Shown here: piece by piece, positions 1-5,790 of the stretch
Layout: each line of letters starts with the position of its first letter
Numbering within the stretch: the first letter of the stretch is position 1
Source of the DNA: an uncultured Flavobacteriales bacterium
Lineage (GTDB): Bacteria > Bacteroidota > Bacteroidia > Flavobacteriales > Weeksellaceae
DNA length: 5,790 nucleotides
Assembly (NCBI GenBank): GCA_937973555.1
Contig: CALJKL010000021.1
Span: 1-5,790, forward strand
Reading direction: 5' to 3'
Notes under the pieces: model-generated
Seen by the model: only the letters and a program-made list of their open reading frames with translations
Told to the model about the DNA's origin: nothing
Databases searched by the model: none
Program-made: the position numbers and the translations under genes

Positions 1-49
1 ATCTACACAGGCGAAGACACTCTTTCCCTACACGACGCTCTTCCGATCT
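1..49 (+). other. Illumina TruSeq P5 adapter left on the sequence end (artefact)
   Basis: The first 49 bases match the inner part of the Illumina TruSeq dual-index P5 adapter. Bases 1-8 (ATCTACAC) are the end of the P5 flow-cell segment. Bases 9-16 (AGGCGAAG) sit exactly where the 8-base i5 index belongs and equal the index I know as D505. Bases 17-49 are the read-1 sequencing primer site, ending in GCTCTTCCGATCT. Genomic sequence starts at base 50, in the middle of a coding frame. This shows the window's left edge is the physical end of a contig or read-derived fragment, not a natural boundary. These bases should be masked and nothing biological read into them. Confidence 0.98.
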
Positions 50-50
50 A

Positions 51-233
51 CCATTTGGTACTAAAGTCAAAATTACCAATTTAAGATCTGGTAAGACTGT
101 AGTTGTAAAAGTTAATGATAGAGGTCCTTTCCATTCTTCTAGGGCTTTCGATTTGTCTAAGGCTGCATTTAATGAGATATCAAGTATGCATGCAGGAACC
201 ATCCCTATTGAATATGAAGTTATGGAACAGTAA
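51..233 (+). CDS. RlpA-like double-psi beta-barrel protein, C-terminal fragment (5' end missing)
   Basis: The last 60 codons of a gene cut by the adapter are read in the frame starting at base 51, with a TAA stop at 231-233. The fragment opens with PFGTKVKITNL, then has VVVKVNDRGPF at about fragment residues 17-27 and RAFDLSKAAF at 31-40. This series is the hallmark of the double-psi beta-barrel domain of the RlpA family: a PxGT strand, the NDRGPF loop with its conserved Asp, and the D-L-S-x-A-A-F helix. In characterised members (Pseudomonas aeruginosa RlpA) the domain is a lytic transglycosylase acting on peptidoglycan strands that lack stem peptides. RlpA proteins are exported to the cell envelope; the signal peptide would lie in the missing part. 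The C-terminus ends shortly after the domain, with no SPOR domain, as in short single-domain RlpA-like proteins. It converges on the exonuclease gene. The domain call is strong; enzymatic activity is inference. Confidence 0.86.
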   Translation, partial: PFGTKVKITNLRSGKTVVVKVNDRGPFHSSRAFDLSKAAFNEISSMHAGTIPIEYEVMEQ

Positions 234-236
234 AAT

Positions 237-271
237 AAAAAGAACTTAAGAAAAACTTAAGTTCTTTTTTT
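237..271. terminator. Bidirectional intrinsic terminator between convergent genes
   Basis: A perfect 14-bp inverted repeat has arms AAAAAGAACTTAAG (237-250) and CTTAAGTTCTTTTT (256-269) around an AAAAA loop (251-255). The right arm runs into a T tract (265-271), giving a U-run for the plus-strand RlpA-like transcript, whose stop is 3 bp before the stem. On the minus strand the left arm likewise ends in a U-run followed by U-rich sequence, so the same hairpin can end the dusB-xth transcript, whose stop lies 14 bp beyond the T tract. The stem is AT-rich, with only four G-C pairs, so its strength depends on the U tracts. Confidence 0.85.
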
Positions 272-285
272 ATCACGATACTTTT

Positions 286-1044
286 TTACATTTCTATTAA
301 AACTGGGCAATGATCAGAATGTATTGCTTCTTTTAAAATTAAAGCCCTATTAATTTTTGATTCAAGGGTTTTGGTGACAAAATGGTAATCTAATCTCCAA
401 CCTAGATTTTTAGCCCTTGAGTTTTGTCGGTAACTCCACCAAGAGAATTCCTGTTTCTCGGGATGAAGGTGTCTGAAGGAATCAATCAATTCACATTCAT
501 TAAGGAATTTGCTCATCCAATCCCTTTCCACAGGCAAAAAGCCGGATACATTTTTAAGACCTTTCGGATTATGGATATCTATTTCTTGATGGCAGATATT
601 AAAATCTCCACTGATAACAAGGTTTGGGATCTCTTTTTGGAGCTTTTTAATATATTCCAAAAAATCATCTGCAAATTGTAATTTAAAGCCCAATCTATCA
701 ATATTAGAAGCGGAAGGTACGTACACCGACAAAACAGAAAAATCTTCAAAATCTGCCCTTATAATCCTGCCTTCATTGTCATAATGCTCTATGCCGCATC
801 CATACTCCACATGTTTAGGCTCAGTTTTGCTTGCAATTCCCACCCCAGAATAACCTTTTCTTATGGCAGAATGCCAGAAACTGTGATATCCCAATTTTTC
901 AAAACTTTCTATGTCTATTTGATCATTTCCGGCTTTGGATTCTTGGATGCAAATGATGTCTGGGTCTGCTTTCTTCAGCCATCCTAGAAAATCTTTGGTA
1001 AATGCTGCTCTAATGCCGTTTACGTTATAGGAGATAATTTTCAT
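286..1044 (-). CDS. xth: Exodeoxyribonuclease III (AP endonuclease, ExoIII/Xth family)
   Basis: This 252-residue protein covers the whole endonuclease/exonuclease/phosphatase fold, and its length is normal for the family. In base excision repair these enzymes cut the backbone 5' of abasic sites, remove blocked 3' ends and degrade duplex DNA 3' to 5', using Mg2+. All the catalytic positions are visible: Asn7 in SYNVNGIR, the metal ligand Glu35 in IQESK, Tyr108 in VYVPSAS, Asp147 and Asn149 in SGDFNI, Asp219 in WRLDYHF, and the Asp244-His245 pair in SDHCPV. Trp216 in GWRLDY is also as in the family. No signal peptide is present, so it is cytoplasmic. The ATG overlaps the dusB stop as ATGA (1041-1044), with no Shine-Dalgarno sequence of its own, which fits translation coupled to dusB. 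It is the last gene of the minus-strand unit and ends just before the hairpin at 237-271. Confidence 0.97.
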   Translation of the reverse strand: MKIISYNVNGIRAAFTKDFLGWLKKADPDIICIQESKAGNDQIDIESFEKLGYHSFWHSAIRKGYSGVGIASKTEPKHVEYGCGIEHYDNEGRIIRADFEDFSVLSVYVPSASNIDRLGFKLQFADDFLEYIKKLQKEIPNLVISGDFNICHQEIDIHNPKGLKNVSGFLPVERDWMSKFLNECELIDSFRHLHPEKQEFSWWSYRQNSRAKNLGWRLDYHFVTKTLESKINRALILKEAIHSDHCPVLIEM

Positions 1045-2033
1045 GAGAAAATGTGATTGTCGTAAAAATTCTGTGTTTCTTCAAGTAAAGCATAAAATTC
1101 TTCTAAACTCAATACCTGTAAAAACTTGGTTTTGAATTCCTTAAAGTGAGAGATTCCTCTGAAATAATTGCTATAATGCTGTCTCATTTCTATCAATCCC
1201 AGTCTTTCTCCTTTCCATTCTGCACTCCATTCTGCGTGCTGTTTTACGGCCAAAAGACGGTCTGAAATGGTGGGTTCGGGTAAAATTTCTCCGGTCTCAA
1301 AGTAATGCTTTATTTCATTGAAAATCCAAGGATAACCAATGGCTCCACGGCCAATCATCATCCCGTCACAAGCATATTGTTTTTTGTATTCCAATGCTTT
1401 TTCAGGAGAATCAATATCGCCGTTTCCGAAAATTGGAATTTCAATATTGGGGTTTTGTTTTATTTTAGAAATATAATCCCAGTCGGCTTCGCCTTTATAC
1501 ATTTGGCTGCGCGTTCTGGCGTGTATGGTAAGGGCTTTAATGCCGGCATCTTGTAATCTTAGGGCTACCTCTTCTATATTGATGGTGTCTACATCCCATC
1601 CCAATCTGGTCTTTACTGTTACGGGAAGATGGGTAGAGTTTACCACCGCTTTGGTCAATCGAACCATTAAATCTACATCTTTCAAAACCCCTGCGCCGGC
1701 TCCTTTAGAAACCACCTTTTTTACGGGGCAACCAAAATTAATATCTACGATATCTGGGTTTACGGTTTCTACAATTTTGGCAGACATGGCCATAGCTTCT
1801 TCATCTCCACCAAAAATCTGTATGCCTACGGGTCTTTCGTAGTCAAAAATATCCAGTTTTTTTCTTGATTTGATGGCATCACGAATCAGCCCTTCAGAAG
1901 AAATAAATTCGGAATACATTAAATCAGCCCCATGCAATTTGCACAGTCTTCGGAAAGGAGGGTCGCTTACATCTTCCATAGGTGCCAACAAAAGTGGAAA
2001 TTCTGGAAGTTCTATGTTGCCTATTTTTACCAT
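1041..2033 (-). CDS. dusB: tRNA-dihydrouridine synthase, DusB type
   Basis: This 330-residue FMN enzyme uses NADPH to reduce a uridine in tRNA to dihydrouridine; in Escherichia coli DusB acts at position 17. An N-terminal TIM barrel (about residues 10-245) is followed by a helical tRNA-binding domain. Visible signatures are LLAPMEDVSDPPFR (15-28), DINFGCPVKKVV (97-108) with the catalytic acid Cys102, VTVKTRLGW with Lys141, LTIHART with His171, GNGDI (203-207), and the phosphate-binding MMIGRGAIGYPW (225-236) with Arg229. The C-terminal domain carries MRQHYSNYFRG. The ATG at 2033 is right because MVKIGNIELPEFPLLLAPM is the usual beginning of Bacteroidota DusB proteins. The gene starts 23 bp after the outer-membrane protein stop and overlaps xth by 4 bp. 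No Shine-Dalgarno motif is seen, which is normal for this phylum. DusB rather than another Dus is judged from overall resemblance. Confidence 0.95.
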   Translation of the reverse strand: MVKIGNIELPEFPLLLAPMEDVSDPPFRRLCKLHGADLMYSEFISSEGLIRDAIKSRKKLDIFDYERPVGIQIFGGDEEAMAMSAKIVETVNPDIVDINFGCPVKKVVSKGAGAGVLKDVDLMVRLTKAVVNSTHLPVTVKTRLGWDVDTINIEEVALRLQDAGIKALTIHARTRSQMYKGEADWDYISKIKQNPNIEIPIFGNGDIDSPEKALEYKKQYACDGMMIGRGAIGYPWIFNEIKHYFETGEILPEPTISDRLLAVKQHAEWSAEWKGERLGLIEMRQHYSNYFRGISHFKEFKTKFLQVLSLEEFYALLEETQNFYDNHIFS

Positions 2034-2056
2034 GATGCAAAAATAAGCAAATGAAT

Positions 2057-4981
2057 TTAGAATGAAGCACGAACTTGAACAGAACCAATATGAATAGTTC
2101 TGATTCCTGAGTTTCTACCTTCGTAATTGACATTCAACTGAAGAAAAGAATTGAGCGACTGTTGCAAGATGATGCTCCAAACTTGGTTTTTGCCGGGTTT
2201 TAGTCCGTCTAACATTTGATTGCCCACAATACTAAAAGCATTGCCGGTAAACGTATTGTTGATGAAACTGAAATTTCCTCTGATGGAAGTCTTTTTCCTT
2301 TCCCACTGGAGGGTTCCGGTGGTATCAAATGTTTTAAGATGCTCATCCCCATCTGTTCTGTTTTTGAGTTTATAAGCGGTAGAAACTTCTGTCTGAATAC
2401 TTTCGGTGAGTTTGTAGATGAGTTTGGGTTTGGTCTCGAAGATGTTCAGCAAATAATCTCTCGATTTAAAAAGTTGGGAGGTGCTTTGGTAATGTTGCAC
2501 TTGATTTTCCCAATCCGTTCTGAGGTTTTTATTGAACCAATAGCCAAAATTCACAAAATGGGTTTGGGTACTTTTCTTTTCGATGCTAAAATTGGCATTG
2601 ATGATATTTTGGTTGTCTATAAAACGGTAACTGCCATTCCAGCCAGATTTTTCGGTAGGATTAAATAAAACAGAGACCAAAAAGTTTTGATTTTTTAGGA
2701 TTTGATTGTTTTCATTTTTAAAAGGATTCCATTCCAAAACCTTGTCTTCTTTGTAAAATGAATTTTGAGCGTTAAGAGAAATATTAAAATTCCAGCGTTT
2801 TAAAAATGCATTCTCCGAACTCAATACCACATAAGGATTTACAAAAAGTGAAAGTTGGAGTTTGTTTTTATTAGAAGGGATGTATTTTACGGTATTAGTG
2901 TATACTCGGATGTATTGGGCTAAATCTGCATATTCGGCAATTTCAAATTCATCCAATTGCTGTATGCCGTCCCCATTATAATCTGTCCATTTGTAAATGC
3001 CTTGCCCATCGGTCACTTTTAAATATTGGAATTCTCTTTGAGCCTCTTGTCCATTGCCTAGTTCATAAAAAGCCTGTAGGCGCATCCCATTTCGGAACAA
3101 TTGCTGATTATATTGAAGGTTACCGATAACAAAATCTGAATTGAACACCGATGAGGTTTCATTTTTATAGAAAAACTTTCGGTAGTGGACTAGAGTCGAA
3201 AGTTGGGTTTTCTCTGTTCTAATCAATTGACTTTCCATCACCCATCCTAGAATATTATTCATCCTCTGGAGCCTGTTGTCTCTTACAGAATCATTGGTTC
3301 TGAAATAAGATTTGGCGAGAAATTTGGTTCTGGTGCTGTCTCCAATTTTCTTTTGGAAGAAAACTTCTTTCCACGAAAAACTGGTAACATCCAAAATTTG
3401 GGTTTGGTTAAAATTTTTGAGGTTGTGTTCCATACTTCCTCCAAAACTCCAACTCCCTTTTTTGCCCAAAATTTCCATCGCAATGCCGCCTCTGGCAAAT
3501 TGAGTGTTTTGGAAATCTGAAGTGGTATTGAGGTAAGACAGTTTCCCTTTGGTTTCTGTATTTCGTTTTTGAAACCTAAAGTCTAGATCGTTTTTAATGC
3601 CGTTGTAATGCTGTTTTTCATTGAGATAGTTCAGTTTATAGTTCACGAAATTTTGATTTTTCCATGAATTTAAAAAGCTGAAAATCAATCTGTTTTGAGT
3701 GATGTTGCTGAATTCTTTGGCTAAATTAAAATCTCTTGAAAATTCTACATCATTAATCCTATCCAAAATATGGAATTGCGACGAAATTCTTTGAAATTCA
3801 AGTCCGGTATTTCCGGTCCAATTGTTTTTATTAAAAGTCTTATTTCCAAAAATTCTTCCAGCAAAACCGGTATTTTGTTGGTTGTCTTTGGATGAAAAAA
3901 GATTCACATCATAATTACTCACAGAAAAGTCACCGCCTATTTTTCCTTTGTCAAAAGCATATTCTGCAGAAGTGGAAAAAACCTGGGATTTTTGCGGGGC
4001 AGGCAGTTTTCTAAGAGCAGAATAATCTCCATTTCCGGTGCCCACATGTTCAAAAACCCTTCCGTTATTGGTACTTTGTTTTAATCGGTAATCGCCTTTT
4101 CCGGTACCAAAATAGGTGAAAGAAACATTGTACAAAGTTTGGGTTTTGTCGGTTGAAAATTCATAATAATTCCCCTGCGGATTCTGTACCAGTCGGTAAA
4201 GTATTTTGTTGACATCATATTCTGCCACTACCGCTGAAGGAGCAAACATTAATTCCGGATTTTTGCCTGCATTGGCCAAAATCTGTTCGTCTTCTTTAGA
4301 CAAATTAAGAGATAAAGGGGCGTTTTTATTGTCGTTTTCTAAAAAAGCATCAAAAGAAAATTTCAGTCTCTCCGTTTGGTGTTTCACCGAAGAGGTAATG
4401 ATAAAACGGTTATAATTACGATTGGTGTAATTGTAAGAAATAGTGATGAAATTCTGTTTGAAAATAGGTCTAAAACTCGTAAAAGTCACTTCACCCGTAT
4501 TGTAATTGATGATGTAATCTTGGTTTTCGCCACGTTTCAAAAGGATTCCGTCAATATAAACCTGCTCTGAACCAGATAGTATGGTGATGAAATTTTCCCC
4601 ATTTTTCCCCTGAAGACGATACGGACCTTGGTTGCCTTCTACGCCCTGAAAACGAACGCGGTGAAATTCACTTCTTGCCACACCTGCAGAAAAATCCAAT
4701 GAGGTTTTGCTGTCTTGCCCGAAATAGGTTTGATATTGTAGGCCCATACTTCGGCGCTGGTATCTTCCAAAGTAAGTTTGGTCGTCTTGTAGATCAAGAT
4801 GTCCGGCACGCAGAATGTTTTTTTCTTTGATGTTGAGTTGAATATAAATTTTATCAAATTCTTGTAACGTCTGGGTATAGCCGTCTGCCTGTATGGGAAG
4901 GTTGTGGTCTGAAATGCTTGCCAAAATAGAGACGTCTTTGTTCAGTTTTCCGGTAATCTGCATGTCCATAGAGGATTGCAC
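2057..4981 (-). CDS. Large outer-membrane beta-barrel protein of an unnamed Bacteroidota family, 5'-truncated
   Basis: From the GTG at 4981 this gives 974 residues. That GTG is only the first possible start; the frame is open and conserved-looking upstream (see 4982-5242), so the true N-terminus and signal peptide are missing. The N-terminal block, MDMQITGKL to IRAGHLDL-like LRAGHLDL (about 5-64), is followed by a segment with VYIDGILLKRGENQDYIINYNTGEVTF (141-167). From about 175 to the end, short strands of alternating polar and hydrophobic/aromatic residues, separated by Asn/Lys/Asp-rich loops, indicate a large beta-barrel. The protein ends in VQVRASF: the terminal Phe974 after an alternating strand is a typical barrel-assembly signal. 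Two GTGxGDY motifs occur (292-298 and 314-320), and an EF-hand-like loop spans D667-E678. It resembles the roughly 1,000-residue cell-surface barrels common in flavobacteria, whose function I cannot name; I see no TonB box. It lies 23 bp upstream of dusB. Coding potential is certain, function unknown, and the gene may be a pseudogene. Confidence 0.8.
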   Translation of the reverse strand: MQSSMDMQITGKLNKDVSILASISDHNLPIQADGYTQTLQEFDKIYIQLNIKEKNILRAGHLDLQDDQTYFGRYQRRSMGLQYQTYFGQDSKTSLDFSAGVARSEFHRVRFQGVEGNQGPYRLQGKNGENFITILSGSEQVYIDGILLKRGENQDYIINYNTGEVTFTSFRPIFKQNFITISYNYTNRNYNRFIITSSVKHQTERLKFSFDAFLENDNKNAPLSLNLSKEDEQILANAGKNPELMFAPSAVVAEYDVNKILYRLVQNPQGNYYEFSTDKTQTLYNVSFTYFGTGKGDYRLKQSTNNGRVFEHVGTGNGDYSALRKLPAPQKSQVFSTSAEYAFDKGKIGGDFSVSNYDVNLFSSKDNQQNTGFAGRIFGNKTFNKNNWTGNTGLEFQRISSQFHILDRINDVEFSRDFNLAKEFSNITQNRLIFSFLNSWKNQNFVNYKLNYLNEKQHYNGIKNDLDFRFQKRNTETKGKLSYLNTTSDFQNTQFARGGIAMEILGKKGSWSFGGSMEHNLKNFNQTQILDVTSFSWKEVFFQKKIGDSTRTKFLAKSYFRTNDSVRDNRLQRMNNILGWVMESQLIRTEKTQLSTLVHYRKFFYKNETSSVFNSDFVIGNLQYNQQLFRNGMRLQAFYELGNGQEAQREFQYLKVTDGQGIYKWTDYNGDGIQQLDEFEIAEYADLAQYIRVYTNTVKYIPSNKNKLQLSLFVNPYVVLSSENAFLKRWNFNISLNAQNSFYKEDKVLEWNPFKNENNQILKNQNFLVSVLFNPTEKSGWNGSYRFIDNQNIINANFSIEKKSTQTHFVNFGYWFNKNLRTDWENQVQHYQSTSQLFKSRDYLLNIFETKPKLIYKLTESIQTEVSTAYKLKNRTDGDEHLKTFDTTGTLQWERKKTSIRGNFSFINNTFTGNAFSIVGNQMLDGLKPGKNQVWSIILQQSLNSFLQLNVNYEGRNSGIRTIHIGSVQVRASF

Positions 4982-5242
4982 ACTTTGCCCCTGATTGTTG
5001 CCAAATGTTATGCCTCTGATGATAGACCCTTTAGCATTAAGATTACCTAAAATTTGTTGACGAGAATTTTTATTTACTAAAATATCTTCGTCAACAAGAA
5101 TCTTTTTTTCTTTAATGGTGAAATTGGCAGTGTCTTTTGCGTAATAATCTTTATTGATTCTACTTATTAGAATAGAGTCTTTTTTTAAAGAATCTTTCTG
5201 AGGGAAATTAGGGTTTTTCCATGAAAAAATTTGTCTAAAACT
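4982..5242 (-). pseudogene. Upstream in-frame part of the outer-membrane protein gene, with no start codon
   Basis: The barrel frame continues without a stop for 87 codons upstream of 4981, until a TGA at 5243-5245. The part nearest the gene reads GSIIRGITFGNNQGQS (4982-5029) and leads directly into the conserved MDMQITGKL block, so it is real coding sequence of the same protein, not chance open frame. Further upstream come ILVDEDILVNKNSRQQILGN and KDSLKKDSILISRINK, which are still plausible periplasmic-side protein sequence. There is no ATG, GTG or TTG among these codons, no hydrophobic signal peptide and no room for a promoter. From 5185 onward the stretch overlaps the small gene in a different frame. 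I read it as the remnant of a gene whose 5' end has been lost or replaced; the junction should lie between about 5185 and 5245. A single frameshift does not rescue it: the second minus frame is the small gene, with no signal peptide, and the third has a stop at 5208-5210. Confidence 0.72.
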
Positions 5243-5574
5243 TCATACATATCATTACCTGAGAAATAAGAGTTTTGAGTTGAACCTCCTATTTTTTCCC
5301 AAGTAATTGTAAATGTTTTTTCTTCTTTTTTCGAAGGGTGCTCAAGAGAGAAAATTAAATTTGATATTGCCTGCTCTTCTGTTACACCCCATGATTTTGA
5401 AAACAAAAATGGATTACCATGAATCGGATTGTGAGTTATCACAAGTAATTCAACTCCATTATTATCTCCGGGAGCATATACAAACTCTACATTACACCGA
5501 TTGATATTATCTTTTTGAATAAAATCAATCACCTTTGTTTCAAGTTCAGATATTATTGAAATTGTTTGTTCCAT
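5185..5574 (-). CDS. Hypothetical protein, 129 residues, possibly with an altered C-terminus
   Basis: I do not recognise this family with confidence. The protein begins MEQTISIISELETKVIDF, a likely amphipathic helix. It then has an alternating alpha/beta-like pattern: VEFVYAPGDNNGVELLVITH (29-48), a HNPIHGNPFLFSKSWG segment (48-63), a helix TEEQAISNLIFSLE (65-78), a strand KTFTITWEK (86-94), and SGNDMYEVLDKFFHGK (105-120). There is no signal peptide or membrane segment, so it is probably soluble and cytoplasmic. The ATG at 5574 is preceded by an AT-rich stretch without a Shine-Dalgarno sequence. It starts 17 bp after the probable pncB stop, so the two are likely co-transcribed. Its last residues, TLISLRKIL, are read in a frame different from the outer-membrane protein sequence that occupies the same bases. 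They may therefore be an accidental tail added at a rearrangement junction rather than the native C-terminus; that is inference. Confidence 0.7.
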   Translation of the reverse strand: MEQTISIISELETKVIDFIQKDNINRCNVEFVYAPGDNNGVELLVITHNPIHGNPFLFSKSWGVTEEQAISNLIFSLEHPSKKEEKTFTITWEKIGGSTQNSYFSGNDMYEVLDKFFHGKTLISLRKIL

Positions 5575-5591
5575 GTTAAATTAATTTTTTA

Positions 5592-5790
5592 TTAATATTC
5601 TTGTACTTCTGTTAATTCGTTAACATAGCCAAAAATTTTCTTGTACTTTTCAACTTCAGATTTTTCTCCAATTGCTTTTGCAAGATTATCCGAAAGTTTA
5701 ACTGTAGAAATCCATTGACCATCTTTTTCAACTGCAGATAATTTAATAACGATTGAAATATGTTTGTAGTCATTACCAACGTCACAAGAA
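5592..5790 (-). CDS. pncB: Probable nicotinate phosphoribosyltransferase, C-terminal fragment
   Basis: The minus-strand frame from the window edge down to the TAA at 5592-5594 encodes 65 residues; the rest lies beyond base 5790. It reads SCDVGNDYKHISIVIKL, then STVKLSDNLAKAIG and KYKKIFGYVNEL. The pattern (C-D followed by a short loop, then a strand ending IVIKL, then V-K-L-S-D with a downstream small-Lys-x-Gly/Ile) matches the C-terminal end of the PncB family. In Escherichia coli PncB the corresponding stretch runs LTCDIPQVKPLNIVIKL and then AKLSDSPGKTI. The enzyme makes nicotinate mononucleotide from nicotinate and PRPP in the Preiss-Handler route of NAD salvage. No catalytic residues are within this piece, so the call rests on C-terminal resemblance only. 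It is followed after 17 bp by the small hypothetical gene in the same direction. Confidence 0.72.
   Translation of the reverse strand, partial: SCDVGNDYKHISIVIKLSAVEKDGQWISTVKLSDNLAKAIGEKSEVEKYKKIFGYVNELTEVQEY

Noticed and set aside
1305..1842. Two plus-strand open frames antisense to dusB
   Set aside because: The minus strand has every DusB signature over this stretch; the antisense translations show no recognisable protein features.
2038..2045. Minus-strand TATTTTTG, a match to the Bacteroidota TAnnTTTG -7 promoter box just upstream of dusB
   Set aside because: It ends only 4 bases before the ATG, leaving practically no leader, and I see no TTG element at about -33. In AT-rich DNA an 8-mer with two free positions is expected by chance; the 23-bp gap fits operon read-through better.
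1924..2133. 69-codon minus-strand open frame spanning the barrel-dusB gap
   Set aside because: It overlaps both genes in another frame, has a composition unlike any protein family, and both genes already explain the bases.
2216..2668. 150-codon plus-strand open frame antisense to the barrel gene
   Set aside because: Long antisense frames arise readily opposite Asn/Lys/Phe-rich coding sequence. The minus frame has clear beta-barrel character and a C-terminal barrel signal, while this one shows no motif.
5180..5186. Run of seven T as a possible sequencing frameshift that would restore the barrel gene's start
   Set aside because: Shifting frame here would continue either into the small gene, which has no signal peptide, or into the third minus frame, which stops at 5208-5210. 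Neither gives a plausible N-terminus, so a rearrangement or missing sequence is more likely.
5187..5245. Insertion sequence or phage attachment site at the barrel gene/small gene junction
   Set aside because: I see no transposase fragment, no terminal inverted repeats, no flanking target duplication and no tRNA end here; only a short KDS-coding near-repeat is present.
5313..5504. 63-codon plus-strand open frame opposite the small hypothetical gene
   Set aside because: No motif is present, it is entirely antisense to a frame with ordered structure, and it has no start context or partner gene.

Overview
This is an AT-rich window that looks like a member of Bacteroidota, most likely a flavobacterium of the Chryseobacterium/Weeksellaceae kind. 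The basis is protein style (a large Asn/Lys/Phe-rich outer-membrane beta-barrel and Bacteroidota-like DusB and exonuclease III) and starts that lack Shine-Dalgarno sequences. The taxonomic call is inference from recognition, not from a search.

Layout, left to right. Bases 1-49 are not genomic: they are an Illumina TruSeq/P5 adapter including an 8-base i5 index, so genomic sequence begins at about base 50. It opens inside a plus-strand gene whose last 60 codons (51-233) encode the C-terminal part of an RlpA-like double-psi beta-barrel protein. A perfect 14-bp hairpin (237-271) lies between that gene and everything to its right, which is on the minus strand. In transcription order (right to left) the minus-strand genes are: the 3' end of a probable nicotinate phosphoribosyltransferase (5592-5790), a small unrecognised protein (5185-5574), a very large outer-membrane beta-barrel protein (2057-4981, with open frame running back to 5242), tRNA-dihydrouridine synthase DusB (1041-2033) and exodeoxyribonuclease III (286-1044). 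Gaps are 17 bp, an overlap or junction, 23 bp, and a 4-bp ATGA overlap, so the last three genes are packed as one transcription unit ending at the hairpin.

The main anomaly is the 5' end of the outer-membrane gene. Conserved-looking coding sequence continues upstream of the only available start (a GTG at 4981) for up to 87 codons. That stretch has no ATG, GTG or TTG and no signal peptide, and it runs into the 3' end of the small gene in another frame. The barrel gene therefore seems to have lost its real beginning, through a deletion or rearrangement or through a mis-assembly near 5185-5245. The untrimmed adapter shows that the assembly was not fully cleaned, so the artefact explanation must be taken seriously.

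I see no CRISPR array, tRNA or rRNA, insertion sequence, phage gene or defence system, and no stretch of more than 300 bases without coding potential. Apart from the junction and the adapter this is ordinary chromosomal housekeeping sequence. I do not find support for a new biological system.
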